Part shown: positions 54,926 to 63,843 of the stretch, piece by piece
Layout of the letters: every line of letters starts with the position of its first letter
How positions within the stretch are numbered: the stretch's first letter is position 1
Assembly (NCBI RefSeq): GCF_030503895.2
Contig: NZ_CP129970.2
Coordinates: 746,001 to 810,000, forward strand
DNA from: Marivirga arenosa
Lineage (GTDB): Bacteria > Bacteroidota > Bacteroidia > Cytophagales > Cyclobacteriaceae
Reading direction: 5' to 3'
Length of the DNA stretch: 64,000 nt
Position numbers and translations under genes: made by a program
Notes under the pieces: generated by a model
What the model was told of the DNA's origin: nothing
The model's input: only the letters and a program-made list of their open reading frames with translations
Databases searched by the model: none

Positions 54926-55231
54926 ATGGAACAGATGGAAGTTCATAAATCAGATCAAAAATTAGCGGATATGGCTAAAATATTAAAAGCCATTTCAAAT
55001 TATAACCGCCTACAGATTGTTCAAATATTACTAACTGAAGGTGAGATGACTGTTAATGAGATTTGCTCAAGAATTGAAACATGCGAACAATCATTAATTT
55101 CACATCACTTGGCAGCATTAAAACAAGCGGGAATTTTAATTTCAAGAAGATCAGGAAGAAAAATATATTACTCTTCAGCTAAAGATGAACTCCATAAATT
55201 ATTGAATTGCATAGAAAACTGTTGTAACTAA
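54926..55231 (+). CDS. ArsR-family metal/thiol-responsive repressor
   Basis: A 101-residue winged-helix regulator: IVQILLTEGEMTVNEICSRI then ETCEQSLISHHLAALKQAG (recognition helix) and RRSGRKIYYSS (wing). Cysteines at 47, 53, 95, 99 and 100 are suitable for metal or persulfide sensing. The pair near the recognition helix and the C-terminal NCIENCC resemble ArsR- and BigR/SqrR-type sensors in outline but not in exact spacing. It is followed 7 bases later by a Crp/Fnr regulator, and lies upstream of a persulfide dioxygenase gene. Confidence 0.88.
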   Translation: MEQMEVHKSDQKLADMAKILKAISNYNRLQIVQILLTEGEMTVNEICSRIETCEQSLISHHLAALKQAGILISRRSGRKIYYSSAKDELHKLLNCIENCCN

Positions 55232-55238
55232 ATACTAA

Positions 55239-55868
55239 ATGAAACAAAAGATTGAAGAAGTATTAGAAAGAACTCCTTTTGAGCCAGAATTAAAGGAGGA
55301 GATTATTAAATCTGGAAGGTTAAAAAAAGCAAAAGCAGGTCAAACTGTTATTACTCCGGATGATGATGCTCAAGAAATGCCTTTAGTAATGTCGGGTTTA
55401 TTGCGTGTTATGCGAAATGATGATAATGGAAACGAAGTTTTTCTCTATTATTTAGAAGGAGGTGAAACTTGTGCTATGTCTATCACTTGCTGCTTAGAAG
55501 GTAAAAGAAGTTCTTTTCATGTTATTGCTGAAGAAGATTCAGAACTTTGGATGATGCCTGTATCTAACCTAGATAATTGGATCACGAAATACAGAAACTT
55601 TAGAAGGTTTGTTTTCAATTCTTATCAAACCAGATTCGATGAGCTATTACATACTATTGACAGTATGGTTTTCATGAAATTGGATGAAAGGTTATATAAT
55701 TACTTATTAGATAAGAAAACTGCTAGTGGTTCCTTTGAAATTAAGAAAACACATCAGCAAATTGCCAATGAATTGAATACTTCCCGAGTAGTAGTTTCAC
55801 GACTTCTTAAAAAGTTAGAGAAGGAAGATAAAATAGAACAGAGAAGAAATATTATTGAAATTCTATAA
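55239..55868 (+). CDS. Crp/Fnr-family transcription regulator with a cysteine cluster
   Basis: A 209-residue regulator: a cyclic-nucleotide-binding-type domain (about 20-135) and a C-terminal winged helix with THQQIANELNTSRVVVSRLL. The N-domain carries GGETCAMSITCCLEG, with Cys78, Cys84 and Cys85. Such cysteines replace part of the ligand pocket seen in CRP and suggest redox, thiol or metal sensing rather than cAMP. It forms an operon with the ArsR-type gene 7 bases upstream. A GTAAC-N4-GTTAC palindrome 46 bases past its stop lies in the promoter of the next gene. Confidence 0.9.
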   Translation: MKQKIEEVLERTPFEPELKEEIIKSGRLKKAKAGQTVITPDDDAQEMPLVMSGLLRVMRNDDNGNEVFLYYLEGGETCAMSITCCLEGKRSSFHVIAEEDSELWMMPVSNLDNWITKYRNFRRFVFNSYQTRFDELLHTIDSMVFMKLDERLYNYLLDKKTASGSFEIKKTHQQIANELNTSRVVVSRLLKKLEKEDKIEQRRNIIEIL

Positions 55869-55914
55869 TTAAAATAGCCTTAAATCAACAGAAAACGGCA
55901 AAACGATATGCTCA

Positions 55915-55928
55915 GTAACTGTTGTTAC
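55915..55928. promoter_or_regulatory. Candidate Crp/Fnr operator (GTAAC-N4-GTTAC)
   Basis: GTAACTGTTGTTAC is a perfect palindrome with 5-base arms and a 4-base spacer, a layout like Fnr/Crp half-sites. It is 23 bases upstream of the TATATTTG box at 55951, close to where -33 contacts fall. The Crp/Fnr gene directly before it is the likely partner. Confidence 0.5.
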
Positions 55929-55950
55929 AATCCACATTTGAGCACTGCCG

Positions 55951-55958
55951 TATATTTG
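55951..55958 (+). promoter_or_regulatory. Bacteroidota -7 box (TATATTTG) for the CstB-like gene
   Basis: TATATTTG is an exact TAnnTTTG match, 33 bases before the ATG at 55992. The expected -33 TTTG is not seen; instead the palindrome at 55915-55928 lies where an activator would compensate. Confidence 0.55.
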
Positions 55959-55991
55959 TAGCAAGTTTAAAAAAGAAAATTATTTAAAGTT

Positions 55992-57407
55992 ATGAACATA
56001 GAACAAATTTATACAGGATGTTTAGCGCAAGGCGCATACTACATTGAAAGCAACGGAGAGGCTGCAATCATTGACCCATTAAGAGAATCTGCTCCTTATA
56101 TTGAGAAAGCACAAAAAGACGGTGCTAAAATCAAATATATTTTTGAAACTCACTTTCACGCAGATTTCGTTTCAGGTCATGTTGATTTAGCAGAAAAAAC
56201 TGGCGCTACTATTGTATATGGTCCTGGTGCAAAAACTGATTTTGACATGCATGAAGCTAAGGATGGTGAGATTTTTGAAATTGGTGATATCAAAATCAAA
56301 GTTTTACACACTCCTGGTCACACTTTAGAAAGCTCAACTTTCTTGTTAATTGACAAAGATGGAAAGGAAAAAGCTATTTTCAGTGGTGATACTTTATTTA
56401 TAGGGGATGTTGGAAGACCTGATTTAGCTCAAAAAGCAGGTAAAATTACTCAAGAAGACTTAGCTGGATATTTATATGATAGCTTAAGAAATAAAATCAT
56501 GACATTACCTGATGATGTAGTAGTTTATCCTGCGCACGGTGCTGGTTCTGCTTGTGGTAAAAACATGAGTAAAGAAACTACCGACTTATTAGGTAATCAA
56601 AAGAAAACAAACTACGCTTTAAGAGCTGACATGACGAAAGAGGAATTCATCCAAGAAGTTACTGATGGATTATTACCTCCTCCACAATATTTCGCTCAAA
56701 ACGTAGCAATGAATAAATCAGCTGATACTTCAGGATTAGATAAAATTTTAGAAAAAGGTAATGTTGGTTTAGATGTTGATACTTTTGAAGCTATGGCTAA
56801 CCACGAAGGTGCTTTAGTATTAGATACTCGTCATCAAGAAGAATTTGCTAAAGAGCATATTCCGAACTCAATCTTTATTGGTATCGATGGAGGTTTTGCT
56901 CCATGGGTTGGCGCTTTAATTCCTGACTTACAGCAACCTATTGTATTTATTGCTGAAGACGGACGCGAAGAGGAAATCGTTACAAGATTATCAAGAGTAG
57001 GATACGACAACACTTTAGGTTTCTTAAAAGGTGGCCTTAAAGCATGGAAAGAAGCAGGTAAAGAAACTGACTCTGTAGTATCTATTCCAGCTACTGCTTT
57101 AGCTGAGAAAGTTAAAAATGAAGAACTAACTATTTTAGATGTTAGAAAACCGAGCGAATACCAGTCAGAACATGTTGAAAATGCTCAAAACTTCCCATTA
57201 GATTATATCAATGAGAACTTTGACGAATTAGACAAAGATAAAGAATACCATGTTCACTGTGCTGGAGGATATCGTTCAATGATTGCTTCATCTATCTTAA
57301 AATCTAGAGGGGTTCATAATCTTGTAGATATCGCAGGTGGATTCAAAGCAATTAGCGAAACAGATATCCCTAAGACGGATTATGTTTGTCCATCTACTTT
57401 AAAATAA
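55992..57407 (+). CDS. CstB-like persulfide dioxygenase-rhodanese fusion
   Basis: A 471-residue protein. The N-terminal metallo-beta-lactamase fold (1-250) has ETHFHADFVSGH (His54, His56, Asp58) with Phe in place of the fourth ligand, as in ETHE1-type mono-iron persulfide dioxygenases, plus LHTPGHT and FSGDTLF. A first rhodanese domain (about 255-345) has FIAEDGREEE where the active Cys should be, so it is a pseudo-rhodanese. The second (about 365-465) keeps Cys423 in HCAGGYRS. This order matches Staphylococcus CstB, which oxidises persulfides and makes thiosulfate. It detoxifies sulfide in the cytoplasm. Confidence 0.92.
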   Translation: MNIEQIYTGCLAQGAYYIESNGEAAIIDPLRESAPYIEKAQKDGAKIKYIFETHFHADFVSGHVDLAEKTGATIVYGPGAKTDFDMHEAKDGEIFEIGDIKIKVLHTPGHTLESSTFLLIDKDGKEKAIFSGDTLFIGDVGRPDLAQKAGKITQEDLAGYLYDSLRNKIMTLPDDVVVYPAHGAGSACGKNMSKETTDLLGNQKKTNYALRADMTKEEFIQEVTDGLLPPPQYFAQNVAMNKSADTSGLDKILEKGNVGLDVDTFEAMANHEGALVLDTRHQEEFAKEHIPNSIFIGIDGGFAPWVGALIPDLQQPIVFIAEDGREEEIVTRLSRVGYDNTLGFLKGGLKAWKEAGKETDSVVSIPATALAEKVKNEELTILDVRKPSEYQSEHVENAQNFPLDYINENFDELDKDKEYHVHCAGGYRSMIASSILKSRGVHNLVDIAGGFKAISETDIPKTDYVCPSTLK

Positions 57408-57424
57408 TAGTTTAAACATAATAT

Positions 57425-57455
57425 AGAGGCTCCCCGTAATGGAGAGCCTCTTTTT
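57425..57455 (+). terminator. Terminator after the CstB-like gene
   Basis: AGAGGCTC (57425-57432) and GAGCCTCT (57444-57451) form a perfect 8-bp stem, extended by CC/GG pairing inside, and five T residues follow. It lies 17 bases past the stop and separates this gene from the porin gene. Confidence 0.9.
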
Positions 57456-57467
57456 AATTTCATTTAT

Positions 57468-58814
57468 ATGAAAAAATATTCATATATAATTGCGTTCTTT
57501 ATTCTATCAACAGCTGCACTAGCTCAAAATAATCATCAGCAATATGAAGGGATTGATTCTGTAAAACATGGTTCATTTAACCCTAATGAAGCTCATAGTT
57601 TTCATGAATGGTTTAAAAATGGTCATGTGAGTGGTCTATTCAGATCTAATACAATTCAAACCTTCAGACCTAGCAGCAATAGCTTTCATGCAGCTTCTGG
57701 TTTAGGTGGAAGAATTTATTACCACAGTGCGTATTGGCATGGATTACAAGTGGGAGTTGGTGGTATTTATACCTATAACATTCTATCAACAGACTTAAGT
57801 GAAACAGCGGATCATGAATTCAACCCAAAATGGGAACATCAGTTATTTGATTTAGAAGACCCTCAAAACAAACATGATCTCGATAGATTAGAAGAACTTT
57901 TTATAAAATACCGTTTTAAAGATTCTTACATTAAATTTGGTAAAATGGTATTGAATACGCCATTAGTAAACCCTCAGGATTCCCGTATGAAGCCCTCCGC
58001 CTTTCAAGGTTTATGGTTAGATTGGAATGAGGGACATAAATTTGAAATTAATGGAGGATTTTTAAACAAAGTCTCCCCTAGATCTACTACAGAGTGGATT
58101 AGCATGAGTGAAAGTATAGGTTTATATGATCGCCTTTTAGGGGATGATACTACTCATCGTGAAGTTCACACTAAAGGATTAGCATTATTGGGAGGCCATT
58201 ACATTCCCAATGAGCATATCAGTTTTCATTCGTGGCAATACTATATCGAGAATGTTAGCTTTATTACTTTTAATCAATTAGAGTTTGATGTTCATGATTT
58301 AAATTTTGGACTTCAATATTATTACCAAAGCACGACTCATGAAAATGAATATACAGACATAGAACACACCAATCATACAATATCAGCAAGAGCAAAATGG
58401 GTCGGTGATAGATTGCAGATATCCTATAATCATACTCAATCATTATCTGACAATGGCATAATTTTCCCATCAGAATGGGGAGGCGAACCTTTCTATACCA
58501 CTATCAGCCGCCATAGAATTATTGGGTTGGAGAATGTAAATTCTAAAGCCTTAAAATTGGATTTACAACCTTTTGATAATTGGAAATCATTAAATATTGG
58601 AATATATGGTGTGAATAGTTCATTTAATAATTCAAATGAAGAAAGCTCTCTGACTCAACTTAGTTTTGATATGCAAACACAATTCAGAGGCGAATGGAGT
58701 GATTTAAGACTTAGGTTATTGAACTCTTATTTTATTCCAAAAGGGTATCAAGAGGAGCACTTTCATTACGAAAGTATTTTCCACTCTCAATTGATATTAA
58801 ATTATAGATTTTAA
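57468..58814 (+). CDS. OprD-like outer-membrane porin
   Basis: A 448-residue barrel protein with a signal peptide ending ALAQ (about residue 20). The stretch IKFGKMVLNTPLVNPQDSRM, followed by PSAFQGLWLDWN, is typical of OprD-type porins that admit small solutes, and the rest alternates as barrel strands to the C-terminal LILNYRF. It starts 12 bases after the terminator of the CstB-like gene. Some read-through may link the two, but this is inference. The substrate is unknown. Confidence 0.78.
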   Translation: MKKYSYIIAFFILSTAALAQNNHQQYEGIDSVKHGSFNPNEAHSFHEWFKNGHVSGLFRSNTIQTFRPSSNSFHAASGLGGRIYYHSAYWHGLQVGVGGIYTYNILSTDLSETADHEFNPKWEHQLFDLEDPQNKHDLDRLEELFIKYRFKDSYIKFGKMVLNTPLVNPQDSRMKPSAFQGLWLDWNEGHKFEINGGFLNKVSPRSTTEWISMSESIGLYDRLLGDDTTHREVHTKGLALLGGHYIPNEHISFHSWQYYIENVSFITFNQLEFDVHDLNFGLQYYYQSTTHENEYTDIEHTNHTISARAKWVGDRLQISYNHTQSLSDNGIIFPSEWGGEPFYTTISRHRIIGLENVNSKALKLDLQPFDNWKSLNIGIYGVNSSFNNSNEESSLTQLSFDMQTQFRGEWSDLRLRLLNSYFIPKGYQEEHFHYESIFHSQLILNYRF

Positions 58815-58831
58815 GATACTTTAAATAGCAC

Positions 58832-60769
58832 TTATTTTACTTTTGGTAACTGTAGCATTACTTTAGTACCAGTATTTGGATCACTTTTTATATCAAGTGA
58901 TCCATTTAATTTTTTCACAAATTCAATTATAATTGAAAAGCCTAATCCGCTACCCTTTTCATTTGCCGTTCCTGAGCTACTATTTACATGTTTCCCTTGT
59001 AATGCTTTTTCAATAGCATTAGCACTCATACCAATCCCACTATCTGAAATAATGATTTGAACTGAATCATCTTTAGGTTCAGCAGTTAAATTTATATTAC
59101 CTCCATTCTTGGTAAATTTAATGGCATTTGAAAGTATGTTTCGAAATATGGTGAGCAGAGCATTTTCATCAGCTAATACTTTAATTTCCTCTGGTATTGA
59201 ATTATCAACGGATATATTTTTAGAGCTTAGTTCATATTCGAACAATCCTACCGTGTCTTTAGAAATACTCTTCAGATCAAGATTTTTTATATTGAAGTTA
59301 AAGTCTCCCTTATTACTGAAGGTCCATGAAAGTAGCTGATTGGTAAGGTCAATTAAATTATGGACGGTTTGATCTAAATATTTAAAATACTCAGACTTCA
59401 TGCTCTCTTCCTTTTCATTTTTTAGAAGTTTAAGCATTGTATCAATATTTTTAATAGGCCCTTTTAAATCATGTGCAATAATTCCAAATAACTTATCCTT
59501 GCTCTTGTTTGCAACAGTTAATGTATGCTTTGCTCTATTTAATTTTATAGCTAAGACAACTGATATTATTAGAAAAATAAGGATAAAACCTCCAAAAACA
59601 AATTGATAATTTATTAGCCTTTGTTTTGCTTCAACCTCTAAAGCCTTTTCTTCATTCTGAAGTTTTAATAGTAAATTCTCATTTTCTTTTCTCTCTAAAT
59701 TATACTGTACTCTAATCTCATTCAGGTGACGGTCTTTTTCCAAATTAAATATGGAATCCTTCAGCTGAGTATGTGTTTTATACGCTAAGTAGGCACTCTC
59801 AAAATCTCCTCTTTTAGCAAAATTTTCTGATTTTAGCATGTATACCAATTGTAATTCTCTAGTCTCACCAGTTTCATACATCAACTCGATAGATTGATCA
59901 TAATAATATTGACCGCTATCATATTCATTTTGATTAGTATACACATTACCTAAGGTAAATAATGAAAATATTAACCCTGAATTAAAGTTATATTCTTTCT
60001 GTAACTCAATGGCTTTTAATAAGTAGTTAGAGGCTTGAACATAATTATTCATTTTAAAATATGCTTCTCCTATGTTTGCAAAATTGATCGAGCTTTCAAT
60101 TGGCTTTTGTAGCTTCTGATTAATTTTTAAGCTTTCATCGTAATAATATATAGCGGAATCGAATTTCCCATCGAAAAATTTAACGATCCCTTTATATTCA
60201 TAATTCTCTGCAATCTTAGCTGAATCATTCCGCTCTAAAGCTATTTGCAGCATTTTTTCATAAATATTTTCAGCTTCTTTATAATCTGCTATGCTCACAT
60301 ATATTCCTGCTAAAATATTTGAAGATTCTATAATTTTAGAAGTATCATGAAGATGTTCAAATGATTTAATGCTTTCTAAAATTTCATTAATAGAGGCAAC
60401 ATTTTCGCCCTTTCGCCATAATACATGAGCTTTTACTTTCTTAGCTTCTGCATAATAAAATGGTTTATAATCACCGGAAGTTAACGATAAAGATTTTTCT
60501 ACGTATTTTAATGTATTTTGAAAATCACCTAACTGATAATAGCTTTCTGTGATCTTTTGATAAACCTTCAAGATAAAGTCTTCAGAAAAAGCATCATGTT
60601 CGGAGGAAGATAATATTTCCTCCAATTTAATTACCACACAATCATAATCTGAATTATCAAAGCAAGTATTTGATTCCTCGTATAATTTCTCAGCACGATG
60701 TTGAGCGAAAATTGAGAAATTTATTAATAGAAGAACAGGAAGAATAAAAAACAGTACTTGTTTAAACAT
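58832..60769 (-). CDS. Sensor histidine kinase with TPR sensor domain
   Basis: A 645-residue kinase. A signal peptide (about 1-22) puts the sensor part outside: six to seven TPR repeats (about 30-320, for example AENYEYKGIVKFFDGKFDSA), a coiled coil (about 335-380) and one membrane helix (about 388-407). The cytoplasmic part has the phospho-acceptor His in FGIIAHDLKGPI, the N box NILSNAIKF, DSGIGM and GSGLGFSII. There is no receiver domain and no response regulator gene next to it, so it is an orphan. Such TPR kinases are typical of Bacteroidota; the signal is unknown. Confidence 0.93.
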   Translation of the reverse strand: MFKQVLFFILPVLLLINFSIFAQHRAEKLYEESNTCFDNSDYDCVVIKLEEILSSSEHDAFSEDFILKVYQKITESYYQLGDFQNTLKYVEKSLSLTSGDYKPFYYAEAKKVKAHVLWRKGENVASINEILESIKSFEHLHDTSKIIESSNILAGIYVSIADYKEAENIYEKMLQIALERNDSAKIAENYEYKGIVKFFDGKFDSAIYYYDESLKINQKLQKPIESSINFANIGEAYFKMNNYVQASNYLLKAIELQKEYNFNSGLIFSLFTLGNVYTNQNEYDSGQYYYDQSIELMYETGETRELQLVYMLKSENFAKRGDFESAYLAYKTHTQLKDSIFNLEKDRHLNEIRVQYNLERKENENLLLKLQNEEKALEVEAKQRLINYQFVFGGFILIFLIISVVLAIKLNRAKHTLTVANKSKDKLFGIIAHDLKGPIKNIDTMLKLLKNEKEESMKSEYFKYLDQTVHNLIDLTNQLLSWTFSNKGDFNFNIKNLDLKSISKDTVGLFEYELSSKNISVDNSIPEEIKVLADENALLTIFRNILSNAIKFTKNGGNINLTAEPKDDSVQIIISDSGIGMSANAIEKALQGKHVNSSSGTANEKGSGLGFSIIIEFVKKLNGSLDIKSDPNTGTKVMLQLPKVK

Positions 60770-60893
60770 ATATAGAATTATAATTAAATATTCTACATAT
60801 TTCTTAATTTATCAAACTATATATGAACTATTTAGCTGATTAATACTGATAAATTTGATTTAAATTCGAACTGTTGGATAATTGTATCTGAAA

Positions 60894-62948
60894 CTAATCA
60901 TTGACAAAATTAAAGATAATTCCAGCATATAAACTTCTTCTTGTTAATAAATTATGGTCATAAGCACTGTAGTCGAAATCATAAGTTATAGAGTTTTCAT
61001 TTTTAAAGTCGAAGACATTTGACACATTAATGAAAATCAGACCATTCAATTTATTTGAAAATTGAAAAAGTTTACTAGCTCCAATAGAAATATTAGCATA
61101 AGGGCTAAAGAACTGTATGGAAGAGCGCTCAGTGGGTGCATAAACATCAAGATCTGATAGATAAATAACACTACTCACTAACCTATAAGTATTTCCTTTA
61201 AAAGCTTGAAATGAAGCATTCAAGGTCCAATCTTTAAGAGGATTATATTTTATAAATGTTCGGGCAAACCATTCCCATTCACCCTCTTGATTATAAAAAG
61301 ATGTAGACTGATCTAATTGAAATTTTCTTCTTAAGAATATACTCACTCGACTCTCACTACCTGTTATGGCATAATCACCGTGATTACGAAAAAAACTTTG
61401 ATGAATAGCCCATCTTTTTCCTTTAAAGTCTAGGTCTAAACTTGTTTGAGCTTGCTGTATTATTTGCCTTTCCGTATCGATGCGAGTTTGATAATACTTT
61501 CCGTGTCCGGCTTTTATCTTTAAATTTTGTGTTATATCTAACAAATAGTTGAATTGATAACTCCACAATTGCTTATTACTTTCAGGCATAAATGCTGTTC
61601 GAACCCCTGATCCGAAGGCTTGATTCCTCCATTTCTTCCTACCATATACATAAAGCTCATGGCTTTCCAAATGATCATCCATATCGATCTTAACGGAAGG
61701 ATGATCAGGTGCAAGTGCGTAATTCAAAGTGGGCACACTGCCAACAATCCAACTATTCTGTCCCCAGTACGCATAACCTGACTTAAAAACATCACCTTGG
61801 TTAGAATAGGTAAGGTTTGTAGCCGCATAGGGATCAGTATTACTGGTATTGTAATTCATATTGCCGAATTGGAATTGTTTTTTATTAAAAGAATTTCCTG
61901 CCACAATAGATGCCTGCCAGTTACCGAAATTTTGAATCCACTGCAGGGTGGTTAAGCTTCTTTCAGAATCTTGTAAAAAACCATCCTGATAACTAGGGTG
62001 TTCGAAATTAAAATTATACGAATCATTTAGACCATACTTATAGAACTTGACAGAACCCCACGATTGATGGGTAGTAAAAAGGATTCCCCCCTCCAATGCA
62101 TTGAAACTATTGATGTCCTGAAAATTTACTGAATTGACATTCTTTAAGACTCTGTCAAATTGATAATTGGCAAATAAGCCGAGATGAGATTTTTCTCCAA
62201 CCTGACCCCTACTAGAATAGCCTACATTAGCCATGGAAATACTTGCGGTATGTTGCCAATATTCAGGAAAACGATCTGCAAGCTCCAGCACTACAGTGCC
62301 AGAAGTAGCTTGCCCATATTCTATTGGTGGATTTCCTGGAAAGACAGTAGCACTCTTGAGAAAGTCTGTATTGAAAATACTTAATGTACCTGTATTCGTT
62401 AACTGAGCATATTTCACAGGATTTTTCACCGGCACTCCATTTAGGAAATATCCGGTCTGCTGAGGAGAAGCCCCTCTAAAAGCAACTGCTGCATTCTCAT
62501 CTTTGGTAGTGGAAGACATCTGTGTAGTTATGGCCACTAAGGCATCAGCTTTCGAATTAGGATTTTTATAAATATCCAAAGGCTTTATTTTTTCAAAAGC
62601 AAAATTTTCGGCTCCTAAAACACTGGCCTTTGCTTCCACTATTTCCAATTGCTGCGAAAAAGATTGCATTTCTATGAGCATATTATCTTTTGATGAATCA
62701 ATTTTAAATGAATATTCTTTGAATCCAATAAAGCTGCAGATTATAGTATCACCCCGTTTCAAGCCTGAAATCCTAAAAAAACCATCAGCATCCGTAACAT
62801 CGTTGATTTTGTAATTACTTTTCTTCCAAAGATGAGCCCCGGGAAGTACTCCTTCAATAGAAACTACCTTCCCAGATATTGTGATTTGTGCATATATACT
62901 GCTCATAAGAAAGAAAAAACAAAGGACACATAGAAAATTCTTCATCAT
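60894..62948 (-). CDS. TonB-dependent receptor (short form)
   Basis: A 684-residue outer-membrane receptor. Signal peptide about 1-20 (ending IYAQ), carboxypeptidase-regulatory-like domain about 22-95 (SGKVVSIEGVLPGAHLWKKS, DADGFFRISGL), plug about 120-230 (AVAFRGASPQQTGYFLNGVP, PIEYGQATSGTVVLE) and a barrel to IIFNFVND. It is shorter than most receptors, with a compact barrel. It follows the TPR protein gene by 52 bases on the same strand and is probably co-transcribed with it. The ligand is unknown; no SusD gene is present. Confidence 0.88.
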   Translation of the reverse strand: MMKNFLCVLCFFFLMSSIYAQITISGKVVSIEGVLPGAHLWKKSNYKINDVTDADGFFRISGLKRGDTIICSFIGFKEYSFKIDSSKDNMLIEMQSFSQQLEIVEAKASVLGAENFAFEKIKPLDIYKNPNSKADALVAITTQMSSTTKDENAAVAFRGASPQQTGYFLNGVPVKNPVKYAQLTNTGTLSIFNTDFLKSATVFPGNPPIEYGQATSGTVVLELADRFPEYWQHTASISMANVGYSSRGQVGEKSHLGLFANYQFDRVLKNVNSVNFQDINSFNALEGGILFTTHQSWGSVKFYKYGLNDSYNFNFEHPSYQDGFLQDSERSLTTLQWIQNFGNWQASIVAGNSFNKKQFQFGNMNYNTSNTDPYAATNLTYSNQGDVFKSGYAYWGQNSWIVGSVPTLNYALAPDHPSVKIDMDDHLESHELYVYGRKKWRNQAFGSGVRTAFMPESNKQLWSYQFNYLLDITQNLKIKAGHGKYYQTRIDTERQIIQQAQTSLDLDFKGKRWAIHQSFFRNHGDYAITGSESRVSIFLRRKFQLDQSTSFYNQEGEWEWFARTFIKYNPLKDWTLNASFQAFKGNTYRLVSSVIYLSDLDVYAPTERSSIQFFSPYANISIGASKLFQFSNKLNGLIFINVSNVFDFKNENSITYDFDYSAYDHNLLTRRSLYAGIIFNFVND

Positions 62949-63000
62949 TAAAAATTATTTATTTGACCACTTGATGTATTCTGTTGGGGATTCCTCGTCT

Positions 63001-63714
63001 TTATTTGCTTCTCCTAGCATCAGGCAACAGCTTACTGGAGACCCACCTAAAATTAGGCTCAACTGCCAATGCCTTTTCATATACATTTATTGCTTCTTGA
63101 TTTTGACCAACTGCTTGATGAGCCTTTCCTAGATTAGCAAGTGTATTGAGATAAAGCCATCCATTGTACCCCTGTATTTCATATAAATCCACAGATTTCT
63201 GAAAAGCTTCTACTGCTGCCTGCTTGTTTCCACCAAAGGATTCTGGTGTGTAAAATAAAGAGATGCCCAACACCATATTCACTATGGAGGATTCAGTATT
63301 CGTTTTCAAAGCCTTTTCAATTGCATTGGAGCTTTTAGGACCATAATACATACCTTTCCATGGATAGTATGCCATTATAAATCCATAAATAGATGAACGC
63401 ATGGCTATGGCTTCTGCAGTATGAAGTCCTTTTTCCTCCATTGTCTCAAGGTAATCTAAGGCCTGTTCTACATACTCATCAAACTTATCTTCATTCGAAT
63501 GAATCATTGTATTATTCAAAAGCCCGTAATAAGCAACTGCTTTGTCTATAGACCAGAAATCACTACTGTATTGATTAAGTGCAGACTCCCATAAACTTTC
63601 ACTGCTAAGCAGATAGGCTTGATACATTAAACTATCTTTCTGTTGTGCATTGCTGAATTGCATATTAAAAAACACTACAAAAATGACTACTAAACTTATT
63701 CTTAAATTATTCAT
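63001..63714 (-). CDS. Secreted TPR-repeat protein
   Basis: A 237-residue protein with a signal peptide ending SNAQ (about residue 24). Tetratricopeptide-like helices fill the rest, clearest at the end: GWLYLNTLANLGKAHQAVGQ then NQEAINVYEKALAVEPNFRW. It is the first gene of a two-gene unit with the TonB-dependent receptor, which suggests a role in the same uptake pathway, perhaps as a periplasmic partner. The family beyond TPR is not recognised. Confidence 0.82.
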   Translation of the reverse strand: MNNLRISLVVIFVVFFNMQFSNAQQKDSLMYQAYLLSSESLWESALNQYSSDFWSIDKAVAYYGLLNNTMIHSNEDKFDEYVEQALDYLETMEEKGLHTAEAIAMRSSIYGFIMAYYPWKGMYYGPKSSNAIEKALKTNTESSIVNMVLGISLFYTPESFGGNKQAAVEAFQKSVDLYEIQGYNGWLYLNTLANLGKAHQAVGQNQEAINVYEKALAVEPNFRWVSSKLLPDARRSK

Positions 63715-63835
63715 TATAAATTACTTTATTTTATAAACTATATTGACAAAAAAAATTCCAGATTATTAGATTATGAATAGTTGAAGCTTGAATAGCTAAA
63801 CGCTAGCAATCATTCTTATTCATAAATCTACTTAT

Positions 63836-63843
63836 TACTTTTG
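63836..63843 (+). promoter_or_regulatory. -7 type box reading out of the window
   Basis: TACTTTTG matches TAnnTTTG on the plus strand. A 7-bp inverted repeat (ATTCATG at 63858-63864, CATGAAT at 63875-63881) follows 14 bases later. Any gene it serves lies beyond base 64000; the 286 bases after the TPR gene hold no open frame I can support. Confidence 0.3.
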
